Below are positions 49,115-60,578 of a DNA stretch of 64,000 bases, in pieces. The notes beneath the pieces were generated by a model. It saw only the letters and a program-made list of their open reading frames with translations, was not told the DNA's origin and made no database searches. A program made the translations under genes and the position numbers. Each line of letters opens with the position of its first letter. Within the stretch, counting starts at the first letter, position 1. The stretch is from positions 205,389,501 through 205,453,500 of the forward strand of contig NC_134139.1 of assembly GCF_033958435.1 (NCBI RefSeq). Direction: 5' to 3'. This DNA comes from Carettochelys insculpta (Eukaryota > Chordata > Testudines > Carettochelyidae).

Positions 49115-49870
49115 CACACATTGGGGTGGGCAATAACTTTTGTTTGGGGAGCATTCCAATATTTTGGTAAGTGGTCAAGGGCTGCACTTTTCTATGGGGG
49201 GAGTGCGGGTTCTGGGGTGGAAGTTGGGTGCAGAACGAAGCTCGGGGTGGGGAACTGGGGTGAAGGATGGAGGTGGGTGTTTGGGTGAAGGGAGGGGGTG
49301 GTGACCTGGGGCAGGATATTGGGGTGTGGGGTCTGGAAGGAGGTCTGGGTGCAGGAGAAGATTCTGGCCTGGGGGAAGTTTGTAAGAGTGGGTGCAGGGT
49401 CTGAGAGGGAGTTGGGGAGCGAAGCCAGAGGCAGGCTTTGTCCGGGAGGCACTTACCCAAGCTGCTCCCAGCTGGCAGCACTCCCAGGCAGGCTAGCTGC
49501 CCTGCCAGCAGGCCCAGCTCACTGGCTGTTCCATGTGGTTCTCTGCACCAGGAGGGAAGTCTTTGCGCACTGCCCCTACCCCAGCAAAATCGCTCAGCTC
49601 CTATTGGCCAGAAACTGGCCAGTGGGAGCTGAGAAATTGTGCTGCACTGCCCCCACCCCAGGCAAAATCTCCCAGCTTCCAAGGGCCGGTTTCTGGACAA
49701 TAAGAGCTGAGAGATTTTACTGTGGGCAGGGGCAGCAGGCAAGGTCTCCCCTCTCCACAGCACAGCTAGCCACAGCCAGGAGCCAGCTGCTTTGACTGAT
49801 GCTGCTCCCTGCTGCTGGAGCAGGCAATGGGCTGGATTAAAAGGCATGGCACGCTGGATCTGCCCATGTC
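49115..49870 (+). repeat. Large hAT-like repeat, copy 2
   Basis: It starts near 'cattggggtgggcaataact', like a hAT terminus, and ends in 'gggctggattaaaaggcatg'. A G-rich first half (repeated 'gggtgaaggatgg' style) is followed by the blocks shared with 13545-14330. Its long open frames on both strands come from base composition. No transposase and no certain 8-bp duplication are visible. Confidence 0.45.
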
Positions 49871-52189
49871 TTGTTCACACTATCATACCATGCCATAAGA
49901 GAGTCATTTACAGGGCCCAGCTCGAAAGTGTGTGGATGTTGTTGCATGACTGTGGTCCTGATGCGGTTACCTGATCTTCCATTTATTTTGATTTAAGGAA
50001 TGCAAAGCATTTTCTGTATATCATGAGACCTAATCATTAACCGTGGGAAGAAGTTGTGCAGTCAATTCTGTGTCAACGCTGTATCATTTTCTTCAGTACA
50101 GTATATTAACAGTTACCATGTCCGTTCCCTTTTAAACAACTCAAGTGACAGAACTTTCACCATTTTGCATGGGTAGGCATTTTGCAGCCCAATAGATGTC
50201 ACTGTTGATAACCAGTTTAAATTTTCACTTGTTCCAGTTCATTCTGTTGTCCCTTATTAATCCTTGGATCTTCATAAACATTTGTTATTAATCTCTGTTC
50301 ACACCATTCATGTATTTGAAGCAGTTTATCCGTCTGCCATCGCTGTCTTTAAGCCAAGCTTATATTTAGGCATATTAATTTTTTTTCTCAGAAACACTCG
50401 AGTCCCTTTATGAAGTTTGTGAGCTTATTTATTTTAGAAAAGATTCCTTTCAAGTTTGTCCTTTGTCCCCACTCATCAGATATTTCCCCAGTTCTCCATG
50501 ACTTTGTATACATATTGTGGCAAGGGCCCCTCTTTCCTTGCCCAGTGTTTGGGTTGGCAGCCTTCCTCCTTAACAGGTGTTTTCTGGGGTAGGGAGCCCA
50601 GCCACTCCTTCTAGGACTCCCTCTGTTGCTGTCTCAAATTCTATAACTGATGGTACTTCAGATGTCTGTAACTCTTATCTCTCTCCTTCTCTCCTCTTCC
50701 TCTCCCCCTCTTTCTAACTGGGGAGGCTTTTAAAGCCCTCCAGCATGCTTCAGGCAGGCCTGAATTAGAGTCAGTATGTCTGGGCCACCTCTCTGCCAGC
50801 TGCTCCTAATGTCCTGCAGCCCTCCATCTCTAATTAGCAGGTTTTTACCCTTTGCGGGCTCTCTTTTCCCTACTCTGTCGCAGCCCTGTCTCCCAACCTT
50901 GTCACAATATTTAATAAGTTTATTACCTAATTCTTTTATGACTGTGCAATGCATATTAATTATTGCTAATTGTTAATAGTAATAATAAATTGCATTGTCA
51001 TAGGTCTAGGAGCTCTGGGCATGGATCAGGATTCCATTGTTCTAAATGATGTACAAGCTCAGAACAAAAGGAAGGCAGTCCCTGCTCTGAAGAGCTTGCA
51101 AAGTTAGTAAAAAGACAATACAATAGATAGCTACAGAGAGACCAATAGGGGCAGGGGGGGAGGAAATGAAACAATGAGGTAATAAAAGTCAGCCTGGTAG
51201 GCAGTCATCTTCAGCAATCTAGCCATTGTCAATTTTTGTACGCATTATAGGAAACTCATAATATTTTGAAGGAGAATAATCTGCTGAGTGGATATCAGAA
51301 GCTCCTCATAATTGTGAGAGGTTGCAGAGTAGAAAGGTTTTGTTTGAAAAATTAACAAGTGGGTGGTGGTGGCTGGCATCATGGTCTGATTGGAGGTGGT
51401 GGTCAACTTCCTTACAGCGAGTAAGAGATAGACAGGTAGGTAGGTGGGCATAGATCATAAAAGGCCTTAAAAGTGAAGAGAAGTAGCTTATTTTTGATGC
51501 CGTAGAGAAGTGAGAGCCAATGGAGTACTACAAAGAGTGGGGCGACTTGGTAAAAATGGTGGGCTAGAGAAAGGTTTTTGCAGCTGCATTCTGAATGGAT
51601 ATGGGTGGGACAAGATCTTCAACATAATAAAAAATGTTTCAAGGCTTGAGATGTGAGATGATGACAGCCTGAACATGACATTTAGCTGGGTGAATGGGTC
51701 GGAAAAGCTGTAGTTCAGATGTCCTTTAGAAAGAAATAGCAAGATTTAAACGTAACCTGAATGAGAGAGCTTATTTCTAGTTTATGAGTGAGAGTGACAG
51801 ACAAGATGGTGTCCTCATTTACAGTGATCAAAAGAGGAGATAGCAGGGAGGTCTTGGGAGAGAAAAAGTACTCAGATTTATCCAGTTTGAGCTTGAGCTG
51901 AAGGCTCAAAACCTGTTGGAGGCTGATATTTTAGTTTGGACAGAAGACGCACATGGAATAAAGAGGCAGATCTCTGAATTAAAGCAAAGAAATGGTAGCT
52001 GAATGTGTTCATAGATAAGATTCCCCAGAGGCAGGTTGTAAAGTGAAAAGATAAAGGGACAAGGACAGAGCTGTGTGGATCAGGCCAGAGAAGGTTGAAA
52101 GGGAGATGAGAATGATCTTCTGAAATATGTGCTGAAGGAGTGATCAAAGAAGTAGGAGGAGAAGCAGAAGAGAACAGAGGAAATAACAG

Positions 52190-54690
52190 AGGTGATGTTG
52201 TAGTTGATGTCTGCTATAGACTTGCAAGATCAGGGAAATGAGGTAGATGAGGATTTCTTCAGACAGCGAAGTGAAGTTTCCAAATCGCAGGCCCTGGTTC
52301 TCATTGGAGACTTTAATCATTCAGACATTTGTTGGGAGACAAATAGCAGCACACAGACAATCCAGGAATCTTTTGGAGAATATTGGGGATAACTTCTTGA
52401 TACAAGTGCTGAAGGAACTGACCAGGGGCTGTGCGCAACTTGACGTGCTGCTCACAAACAGGGAAGAACTAGTAGGAGAAATAGAAGTGGGTGGGAACCT
52501 GGACTGCAGTGCAAAAGGAAGAAAGGTGAGCAGTAACATACAGACCCTTGATTTCAAAAGAGCAGACTTCGACTCCCTGAGAGAGCTGATGAGCAGGATT
52601 TATTGGGAAATGAAGATGAAAGGGAAAAGAGTTCAAGAGAACTGGCAGTATTTTAAAGAAGTCTTACTGAAGGCACAGGAACAAACCGTCCTGCTGCATA
52701 GTAAGAAATGCAAACATGGTAGGCAACCAGCTTGGCTTTACAGGGCAATCCTTAGTCACCTTAAACTCAAAAAGGATGCATACAAGAAATGGAAACATGG
52801 ACAGTTGACTAAGGAGGAGTATAAACACACGGCTGAAGAATGCCAGAGAGTAATCAGGAAAGTGAAAGCACAATTGGAACTGCAGCTGGCAAGAGATGTA
52901 AAGGGTAACAAGAAGGGTTTCTACAGGCATATTAACAATAAATGGGTTATCAGAGAAAGTGTGGGGCCATTACTGGATGAGAGAGTTAACCTAGTGACAG
53001 ATGATGTAGGAAATGCTGAAGTACTCAATGCTTTTTTTGCCTCGGTCTTCACAGACAAAGTCAACTCCCACATATTGGTCTTAGACAATGCAGTATGGGA
53101 AGGTGGATGGCAGCCATCTGTGGGGAAGGAACAAGTTCTGAGCTGTCTAGAAAAACTAGATATACACAAATCCATGGGTCTGGATTTAATGCACCCAGGG
53201 GTACTGAGGGGATTGGCAAATGTCATTGCTGAACCTTTGGCTGTTAACTTTAAAGACACTTGGAGATCAGGAGAGATCCTGGATGACTGGAAAAAGGCAA
53301 ACGTAGTGCCCGTCTTTAAAAAGGGAAAAAAGGACAATCCAGGGAACTATAGATCGGTCAGACTTACCTTGATCCCTGGGAAAATAATGGAGGGGATCCT
53401 CAAGGAATCCATTTTGGAGCGCTTGGAAGAGGGGAAAGTGATCAAAAGTAGCCATCATGGATTCACCAGGGAAGTCCTGCTTGACCAATCTGATTAGCTT
53501 CTATGACGAGGTAACAAGCTCTGTGGACATGGGGAAGTCAGTGGTTGTGATACCTTGATTCAGCAAAGCTTTTGACATAGTCTCCCACAACATTCTTGCC
53601 CATAAGTTCCGGAAATATGAATTGTATCCTTGGACTATAAGGTGGATAGAAAGCTGACTTGACAGTCAAAGCATAGTGGTCAATGGCTCAATATCTGGAT
53701 GGCGGTCGGTTTCAAGGGGAGTGCCACAAGACTCGCTTCTGGGGCCGGTGTTATTCAACATCTTTATTAATGACCTGGATGAGGGACTGGGTTGCACCCT
53801 CAGCAAGTTTGCAGATGGCCCAAAACTAGGGGGAGAGGTAGATACGTTGGAAGGTAGAGAGAGAATCCAGAGTGACCTGGATAAATTGGAGGACTGGGCC
53901 AAAAGCAATCTGATGCACTTCAACAAGGAGAAGTGTAGAGTCCTGCACCTGGGGTAGAAGAATTCCAAGCATTGTTACAGGCTGGGGACCAACTGCCTAA
54001 GCAGCAGTACAGTGGAAAGGGACGTAGGGGTTCTGGTAGATGAAAGGCTGGATATGAGTAAACAGTGTGCCCTTGTAGCCAAGAAAGCTAATGGCATACT
54101 AGGGTGCATTAGGAGAAGCATTTTGAGCAGATCTAGAGAAGTAGTTGTTCCCCTCTATTCGGCACTGGTGAGGCCACATCTGGAATATTGTGTCCAGTTT
54201 TGGGCCCCCCAGTATAAAAAGGATGTGGATGTGCTGGAGCAGGTTCAGTGGAGGGCAACAAAAATGATTAAGGGGCCGGAGCACAAGACCTATGAGGATA
54301 GGCTGAGGGATTTGGGCTTGTTTAGTTTACGGAAGAGAAGACTTAGGGGTATTTAATAGCAGCTTTCTACTTCCAGAATGGGAGCTCTAATGGAAAGGGT
54401 GAGAAACTGTTCTCAGTAGTGTCAGACGGCAGAACAAGGAGTAATGGTCTGAAGTTGAAGAGGGAGAGGTGTTGGATATTAGGGTTGGATATTAGGAAAA
54501 ACTATTTCACCAGGAGGGTGGTGAAGCACTGACATGCATTGCCTAGAGAGGTGGTGGATTCTCCATCCCTTGAGGTTTTTAAGTCCCAGCTTGACAAGGT
54601 CCTAGCTGGGATGACTTTGTGGGAGTTGATCCTGCTTGAAGCAGGGGGCTGGACTCCTGAGGTCCCTTCTAGCCCTATGATTCTATGAGA
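52190..54690 (+). pseudogene. CR1 LINE, long 5'-truncated copy of ORF2
   Basis: CR1 ORF2 encodes an apurinic-like endonuclease plus reverse transcriptase. The copy enters in the endonuclease: LVLIGDFNHSDICWETNS at 52290-52345 is the conserved GDFN motif. After a frameshift, a 416-codon frame (52247-53497) spans the linker and RT fingers (VPVFKKGKKDNPGNYRSV; LERLEEGKVIKSSHHGF). Motif A (FSKAFDIVSHN, ~53560) follows a stop. Then 53676-53957 carries [20 protein letters not shown] and the catalytic box as FADG instead of FADD. 54012-54356 holds [20 protein letters not shown]. The 3' end closes with 'cccttctagccctatgattc'. Stops, frameshifts and the changed catalytic residue make it inactive. It matches the nested copy at 31261-32472 closely. 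Confidence 0.92.
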
Positions 54691-55768
54691 ACAGAGTCAT
54701 GGAAACCAGGGAGGGCCAAGGTTTCAAAAAGGGGACGTTTGGTAGTGTCAGAGTTGGCAGACAGGCCAAGGAGCATGGAGTACTGTTTCTGAGAGCTGAT
54801 TAGGAACACACCATTGCAATATTTGTCATGACCATTTTTAGGGAGTACAAGAGCTGTTGCCCAGATTGGAGAGCTTCCATAAATCACATATTCAGTTATC
54901 TTAGACATGAAGAGAGAGAGAAGGAGAGTCGTTGGAGAGGCCCCAGGGGCTAAGGGAGGGTTTTTTTAAGATGGAAGAGACTAAAGCATGTTGATATGTA
55001 TATACTCAAGTTTCCCAAGCATTTCCCTAGGTGCTTTTTTATCATAAGATAAATTGTCAAAATTTTCATTGTTTCCTTAATATCTCAATCATTTTAAAAA
55101 TGACACTTGCTCCAAACTGCTTTTAAAAATCCCATGTTATTTCTCTAAAGTGTAATGCTTTTGTCTAGCACCAATTCATTCTGGCTTTTTGTTGCCTTTA
55201 TCTTCCTCATACAAACCTTCTAAATAGCCTGAATAGCCTTACTAGGTTCCCTCTCCTATCTCTGTCTCCAGTACTGGCTATTTTTTTATTCTCTTGTCTT
55301 TGCGTAGTTCTCTATGAAACCATATTGTTTATTCTGTTCTTAGTTCTTTGCATTTTTCTTTCAGGGGAATCATGATCTGTTGGGAGAGCAAAATACTTAT
55401 CTTTATATCCTATATCTCTGATTGTTAGAAGATTTATATTTTGAAATGCAAGGTAGACGTTAAATAGAGGTTTTCTTAATACCAGTAACATTCTTTACAG
55501 CTGGTTCCAATCCGTATGAATCAAAGAGTAAGGAATGAGGTATATGTGATGTTCTAAAGGAAACATTGTTTTCCACACTCACAAATTGTAAGAGTGTGTA
55601 TGTTTGCTGACACTTAACTTTCTGTTCAGTTATATCCTCACTGATATAGCAGCCTCTTGTTGAAATCATACCAATGTCGAAAGGAGAAAGCTCCACTTTC
55701 TGGTATTCTAACTCAAAAGCATAGATATTGGGTTCCTTAGCTCTCGTCCACTAACACCCTGTCTCTAC

Positions 55769-56085
55769 TTATGCTACATTGATGACATCTTCATCATCTG
55801 GACCCAGGGGAAGGATACTCTGGAGGAATTCCACCGGGACGTCAACAACTTTCACCTCAACATCAACCTCAGCCTGGAACAGTCTACACAGGAGATCCAC
55901 TTCCTGGACACCATGGTGCTCATACACGATGGCCACATCAATACCACCCTGTACCGTAAACCCACTGACCGCTACGCCTACCTTCATGCCTCCAGGTTCC
56001 ATCCCAGACACACCATACGATCCATCGTTTACAGCCAAGCACTTAGATATAACCGCATTTGTTCCAACCCCTCTGTTCCATAGCT
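55769..56085 (+). pseudogene. Penelope-like reverse transcriptase fragment
   Basis: The open stretch reads LCYIDDIFIIWTQGKDTLEE, the RT catalytic YIDD box, then EIHFLDTMVLIHDGHINTTL and LYRKPTDRYAYLHASRFHPR, which parallels the remnant at 34094-34380. It stops at 56085, where Harbinger-like sequence begins. The copy supplies the RT palm region missing from the copy at 34090. It is truncated at both ends. Confidence 0.85.
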
Positions 56086-56592
56086 CCAGGAGAGCCTTGG
56101 TCTGTGCCCCAGACCATGATGGGCATGCCTCTTTGACCCCTGGAAAGGATCCTGCGAACCCTGGGGCTGCTCTCTCAAGGGCCTGGGTGGGTCTCAGGTT
56201 GCCTGTGGCTCTGTCATCTGGGCTCTGGGTGCAGCTCTGAGCACGTATGAGACAATGCAGCTGCTTCCACACTCTCAGCTTCCTGCCACAGCATTCCCTG
56301 GGCTCTGGGGAGTCAGGAACCATACAGCACTGATTGCTATGGACAGGGTATCCATCGGGACACCTGTGTGGCATCCCAGAGGCCTCTTCTGTCGGTGGAA
56401 GGCCGCCTGGAATGTCCACACCTACCTTTTGTCAACAGATCACTCTCAACAGAGATATCTTCCTCTTAGTGAGCGGCGTACAGCTGTCGACAAAGCTTCT
56501 GTGATCTGTCCACTTACTGTCGACAGAACCCACTTTGCAATCTGGCTGCTCCCTGGGTTTTGTCGACAAAATCCTGCAGTCTAGACATAGCC
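56086..56592 (-). mobile_element. Second Harbinger relic: end plus start of a Myb-like gene
   Basis: Read on the minus strand from 56592, it opens with GGCTATGTCTAGACTGC, the shared Harbinger-type terminus, followed by repeated 'tgtcgacaaa'/'tgtcgacag' motifs like those of the MITE at 11322-11744. Further in (about 56170-56060), the frame contains CPSWSGAQTKALLELWNRG, which matches the first helix of a Myb/SANT-like domain. It then meets the Penelope fragment at 56085. The other end is not seen; the rest was lost or displaced. Confidence 0.55.
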
Positions 56593-57475
56593 TGATTGAT
56601 GTAATGCCATCATCCATTCCCCCATTATTATCCATCCTTTTGTCTTTGTTCAGTTCTGCAGTACTTTGAGCCTATGTCTTCAGAGTTCTCCCCAATGATA
56701 CTTAGAACTGTAGCAGCTCATTCGGACCCCATCAGCTGGCCAGATTCTTCTGCCTGTTGTACTGCTGTAAATCCAGATTAGTTCCACTGAAGTGAATTGA
56801 TTCAGATTTGCACAGGTGTCTGAAATGGACGTCTATTTCTGTCTCTTCAAGCAGTGTCCCCCATCCCCAACAAAATGGAAGACCGATATTCTTTTTTCCT
56901 TGTTGGCATTTCAAGTGCCTTTCATTGGTGTTGAAAATGTGAATTTCGCCAGAGAATACAAAAGCGTTTTTTTTTTTATTTGTGCAAGGTTTGAACCAAT
57001 AAAAGAAAAGATTTCTGCATTTGACAACTTTGTATAGACTTGTACAATACTAGTATAATGGTAGCCTGAGGAGCGTGTACCTTATTGTTATAGACATTTG
57101 ACTGACTTGATGCTGCAGGCTTTGTGAAGCTAGCACCTTCATTACCATCACTGGGAGCTTGGGTGTGTAAGGGCTACAGGGGGACACATAAAGTAGCCAA
57201 ATAAGAATAATCTCTTTCTGTGTGTGTTGCCTTGGACTCCCCTCCCTGGAATTTCATTTGCTGCTATAGTGCTCAGTCACTCGCTCAGAGCCTTTCTTTG
57301 GAGCCCATTGGGGTTCTGTGGTGTGGGCACTACAGAAGCATTTACAGTCACGTTTTTGATACTGCAGAAAAGGCTCAGGACTTTTGATTTTTTCTTCAGT
57401 GGGGAATATTTTGCACAGTTTACATTCTTCTGAAAGCTAGTGAACTCTTATGATTAGGGATGCTAGCAGTTAACC

Positions 57476-57801
57476 TATGGGTCAGCAACTCTGGTACAGG
57501 TGCCACGAGAGGCACGCAAGCCATTTTTCATTGCTATACGAGGTGGGAGCTCAACACCGCCCCTCCTAGCCCATGCAGCTGGGAGCTTGCTCAAAGCCAG
57601 GCCACCTGTGGGTTAACAAAAGACCAGCTAATGCTACCAACCACTGCCTAAATGGTAAAGCTCTGCATCTTCATTTATTGATGAAGCTGTTGTAAATAGG
57701 ACCATTAGCAACTTTAAAAAGTATCACTGGCCCTTGGACTGGACATATAGGTCAAAAGGTCACATTTCGGCATCCTGCCTCTTAAAGGTGGCTGACCCCT
57801 G
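57476..57801. mobile_element. hAT nonautonomous element (8-bp TSD, 7/8)
   Basis: The left end 'tatgggtcagcaactctgg' and the inverted right end CAGGGGTCAGCCACC are hAT-style terminal repeats. The flanks AGTTAACC (57468-57475) and CGTTAACC (57802-57809) match at seven of eight bases, as expected for a hAT target duplication. The 326 bp interior is noncoding. Confidence 0.75.
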
Positions 57802-57805
57802 CGTT

Positions 57806-58160
57806 AACCAGTGAGGCTGTCTCTAAAGAGATGAGGCTTACCAGTTATGGTTAACTACTGGGGGCTAATGCAGCCCCCCCCACCTTGGGCAGGGGGCTGC
57901 TCCAGCCTCACGGGACCCACCACAGGTGGTAAGATGCTCCTGCATGGCCAGAGCAGCCTTCATTTTTGGTGGTCCTGGGCGTGCTCCAGCCTTGCTGGAG
58001 TAGCCCCCCAGCTCCAGCAAGGTGGGGGTCACTCCAGTCCAGCTGGGCTGGGGTGTCCCCCACTGACTGCACCTCTTGCTTTTAATTGGCTAGCCAGGTA
58101 GACTTAATGTTTACTCAGTTAACTAATTCAATGGGGTTTTACATCCCTCATTAGTGTTGT
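57806..58160. repeat. GC-rich repeat with 'ggttaactac' termini
   Basis: The edges carry related motifs ('ttaaccagtgaggctg', 'gaggcttaccagttatggtt') and the interior has repeated 'ctccagc' blocks. It directly follows the hAT element. I recall similar dispersed repeats from turtles but cannot name the class. Confidence 0.35.
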
Positions 58161-58539
58161 AAATTCCTCTTTAGAGAACATGTCCCTGGCCATGGGCTGT
58201 GAGGTTTGTGTGCCTTCCACTACCCTTTACCAGATAGCCTTGAGGTATTAAGCATTTTTAAATTAAAAAATCTTATTTTTATTAATTTAACAGTATTCCC
58301 CATCAATCCGCCTAGGAATAGAATTAAAACATAAAAAGATTTACTTTAGAAACTAGTGCTGAAGTGGTTATGTAACATAGGTATAATACAAAGTATAGGT
58401 AGTAACCGTTAAGGTTACCCGTTACTCATAAATATGTATTAGCTGATTAAATATTCATGAGCATAGGTTTAAATTCTGATGCACGGATTGGACCAACTAG
58501 GATGCTCATGAATATGTATACGGAATGTGCATCTTGGTT

Positions 58540-59170
58540 GCCGGGGCAACACAGGTGCGGACCTGACACCTGCGAGTGTTCAACCAGGTCCGCCCTGGCT
58601 CTATAAATTCCGGAGCCCAGCCCCGGCTACTTCAGTCCGCCGGAGGACAGCAGAGGAAGAGGACAGCGGATGGAAGACCCAAAGGACAGAGTTCAGAGCT
58701 GGACTTCGCTTGTGGCCGAAGGTTCGACGCGGAAGGCTGAAGTGGACCGCCGTGTCAATCGACGCACCCCAGCCGTCACGGGACGCAGAAGCCTTTTCGA
58801 AGAGCTCCGGCTATGAAGCGTTTTTGAAGAGCTCCTGTCAAGAGGATCCAGTGACTGAACTGAAATCACTGTAAGCCCTCAGAACTTGACCTGAGGCAGG
58901 CTCACCGGGCAGACTGCGCCGACAGGTGCCCTGCCTGGTGAGCCGCGCAAGCGGCGGCCTCTGCTGGCCGGCGGTGGAGCCGCTGCCGCTTTTTTACTGC
59001 CAGGGGTTTTTGTTTACCACGCTGGCCTTTTCCCCTGGCCGCCTCTTCTTTTCCCTGTCTTTCCTGTCTGCCTGCCGTGGCTGCCAGAAAAGCGCGCCGT
59101 GAGGGCTTCATTTCCTAGCTGCAGCGGAGACCCTCGGGCCCAGCGCCCGGAAAGACAGAACAAGAGGGAT
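58540..59170. promoter_or_regulatory. CpG-rich promoter-like segment with TATA box
   Basis: TATAAAT at 58602-58608 is followed by GC-rich sequence with many CpGs, in a region where CpG is otherwise rare. Candidate start site near 58630. A frame from 58527 to 58874 ends right at a donor-like 'TCACT|gtaagc' (58872). The near-duplicate 'ttcgaagagctccggctatgaag' and 'tttgaagagctcctgtcaagag' stretches near 58795-58850 form a short tandem. It is probably the regulatory part of the LTR-like block. Activity is not known. Confidence 0.4.
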
Positions 59171-59226
59171 AGGTATTTCAACATCGAGCCTCCACACACA
59201 TTAGGTTAATTAGTTAGTTAATACAA

Positions 59227-59346
59227 ATGGAGTTAGGTTTGATATTTTTTATTTTGTCAATGGTATTGTTGTTAGTAGCAATATGTGTATTGATCCCTTG
59301 CTGTTGTTGTTATATGCAAGGTAGATCTGGAAGCAATATTGTTTAA
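59227..59346 (+). CDS. 39-codon hydrophobic ORF, possible envelope tail remnant
   Basis: The ORF begins MELGLIFFILSMVLLLVAI and continues with a short cysteine run (four Cys in a row) and a brief polar tail to the TAA at 59344. A single transmembrane helix followed by clustered cysteines is the layout of the end of many retroviral envelope proteins, and the position upstream of the presumed 3' LTR fits. The upstream frame is closed by TAG a few codons before the ATG, so no ectodomain remains. It could also be chance. Confidence 0.35.
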   Translation: MELGLIFFILSMVLLLVAICVLIPCCCCYMQGRSGSNIV

Positions 59347-60321
59347 ATAGGCGCCTTAGATTTTGTAACCCTGTTTCCCTGGGTCTAACTGTAAAGCACA
59401 GGAGGTGGTCTAGTGGACCTAGCCTTTATATTATATGCATTCATGATAGAAGATTAGTATACGTTTTTAGTTTTTTAGGTAAGGGATTCAGAACTGTTGC
59501 TCCCTCTGCTAGGCTGAGCTCACCTAAGCTGAGGTTGAGACATTAGGGGATAACCTGTAATCAGGAAAACCCCACTCTGCACAGACATATTACATATAAA
59601 TAGGGAAACATTTTAGGGAATAACCCGTTGAAAGGGAAAACCCCATTATTAAAAAATCCTTGCAGGATATTGAAGACCTTGGGCATTATCAATAAGACCT
59701 GGGGCGGCCATAGGAGGCACAGTATCCTATTTAAATTAGACTGAGGAGTCAGTACCTACAATTTTTTACATCAAGCTGAGGTAGTAGTCGGACGAGAGGG
59801 CTAGACCCGCGGCTACTTTCGGAGTCAACCTGCCTGGCCAACAGGCCAAACTCACTCATCTATAAAACCATCTGTTCCCTTAGGAGGCTGGGCCTAGGGT
59901 GGAACCAGCACTGGCCATTCTCTAAAAGAGGAAAGTGCACTGAAGGGGGCGGGTGCCCCGAGTAAAGGGAATACAGTATAGTCCAGTACCTCCTGGAACA
60001 AGGCAGTAAAGGGACTCCCATATTAGGGGGAACGACATAGGCGGCTTCCAGGAGGCATTGTATTGTAGTCCTTTTAAACCAAGCTACCCATAATTTGGGC
60101 GACGGGACGCTAACGTGAAGGGAAGCCAATGTAGTCTTAATCATTACATTGAAGTCCTTTTAGACTAAAATATCCCATATATTTACTGGAAGCCCGTTAC
60201 CAGTATAAACAACCTGGCATATACATTTAACTAATATAGATATATAAATAGTAACATATACATACACACACGTCAGTAATAGGAATATTTCTACACAGTT
60301 CTGATTTTTCTTCCCTTACAG

Positions 60322-60365
60322 CACATGAAGAAGAACACCACGTTGTGTACCTTTGTGGAGCCAAA
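60322..60365 (+). other. 44-nt exon-like segment with strong splice sites
   Basis: It is preceded by a good polypyrimidine tract and acceptor, 'tttttcttcccttacag', and followed by the consensus donor 'gtaagtc' at 60366. The segment contains an ATG. It may be an exon of the retroelement transcript or a cryptic exon of MSRA. Its length, 44 nt, would shift the MSRA frame if included. Confidence 0.4.
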
Positions 60366-60572
60366 GTAAGTCAAGAGGGTCTAGTAAAGACTTAGTTATT
60401 ACAACAGTATACAGACTAAGGGCTACTAGTCCGTTGGGTCCCAAATCCTGTGCTAGACTCAGGGAGCAAGGGAATAAATAGTTGTAGGTTTAGAATACCT
60501 AAAAAATAGATTGCAAGCAAGTATAAATAGGAAAGAAAGTGTTATAATATAAAAACAAAGCGGCTCTTGTTA

Positions 60573-60578
60573 AATAAA
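60573..60578 (+). terminator. Poly(A) signal AATAAA of the LTR-like block
   Basis: AATAAA lies 44 bp downstream of a TATA-like TATAAATA (60522-60529), and GT-rich sequence follows ('ctttttgtgg', 'actggtctgtcgtcc'). This close TATA/poly(A) pairing with a short R region is known from retroviral LTRs. The function is inferred. Confidence 0.4.

Noticed and set aside
49050..49847. 265-codon frame on - and the overlapping 165-codon frame on +
   Set aside because: Proline/serine-rich translation of a G-rich hAT-like repeat; open because of base composition.
51000..52190. Host gene or lncRNA exons upstream of the long CR1
   Set aside because: No splice-bounded frames; the style resembles an old dispersed repeat, but I could not assign it.
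55779..56240. 153-codon frame on + continuing past the Penelope RT
   Set aside because: Different frame from the YIDD-bearing RT stretch and crosses the junction of two elements.
59140..59165. Retroviral primer-binding site ('gcgcccggaaagacag')
   Set aside because: Only a short run matches a lysine-tRNA type site and it is not preceded by a recognisable LTR end.
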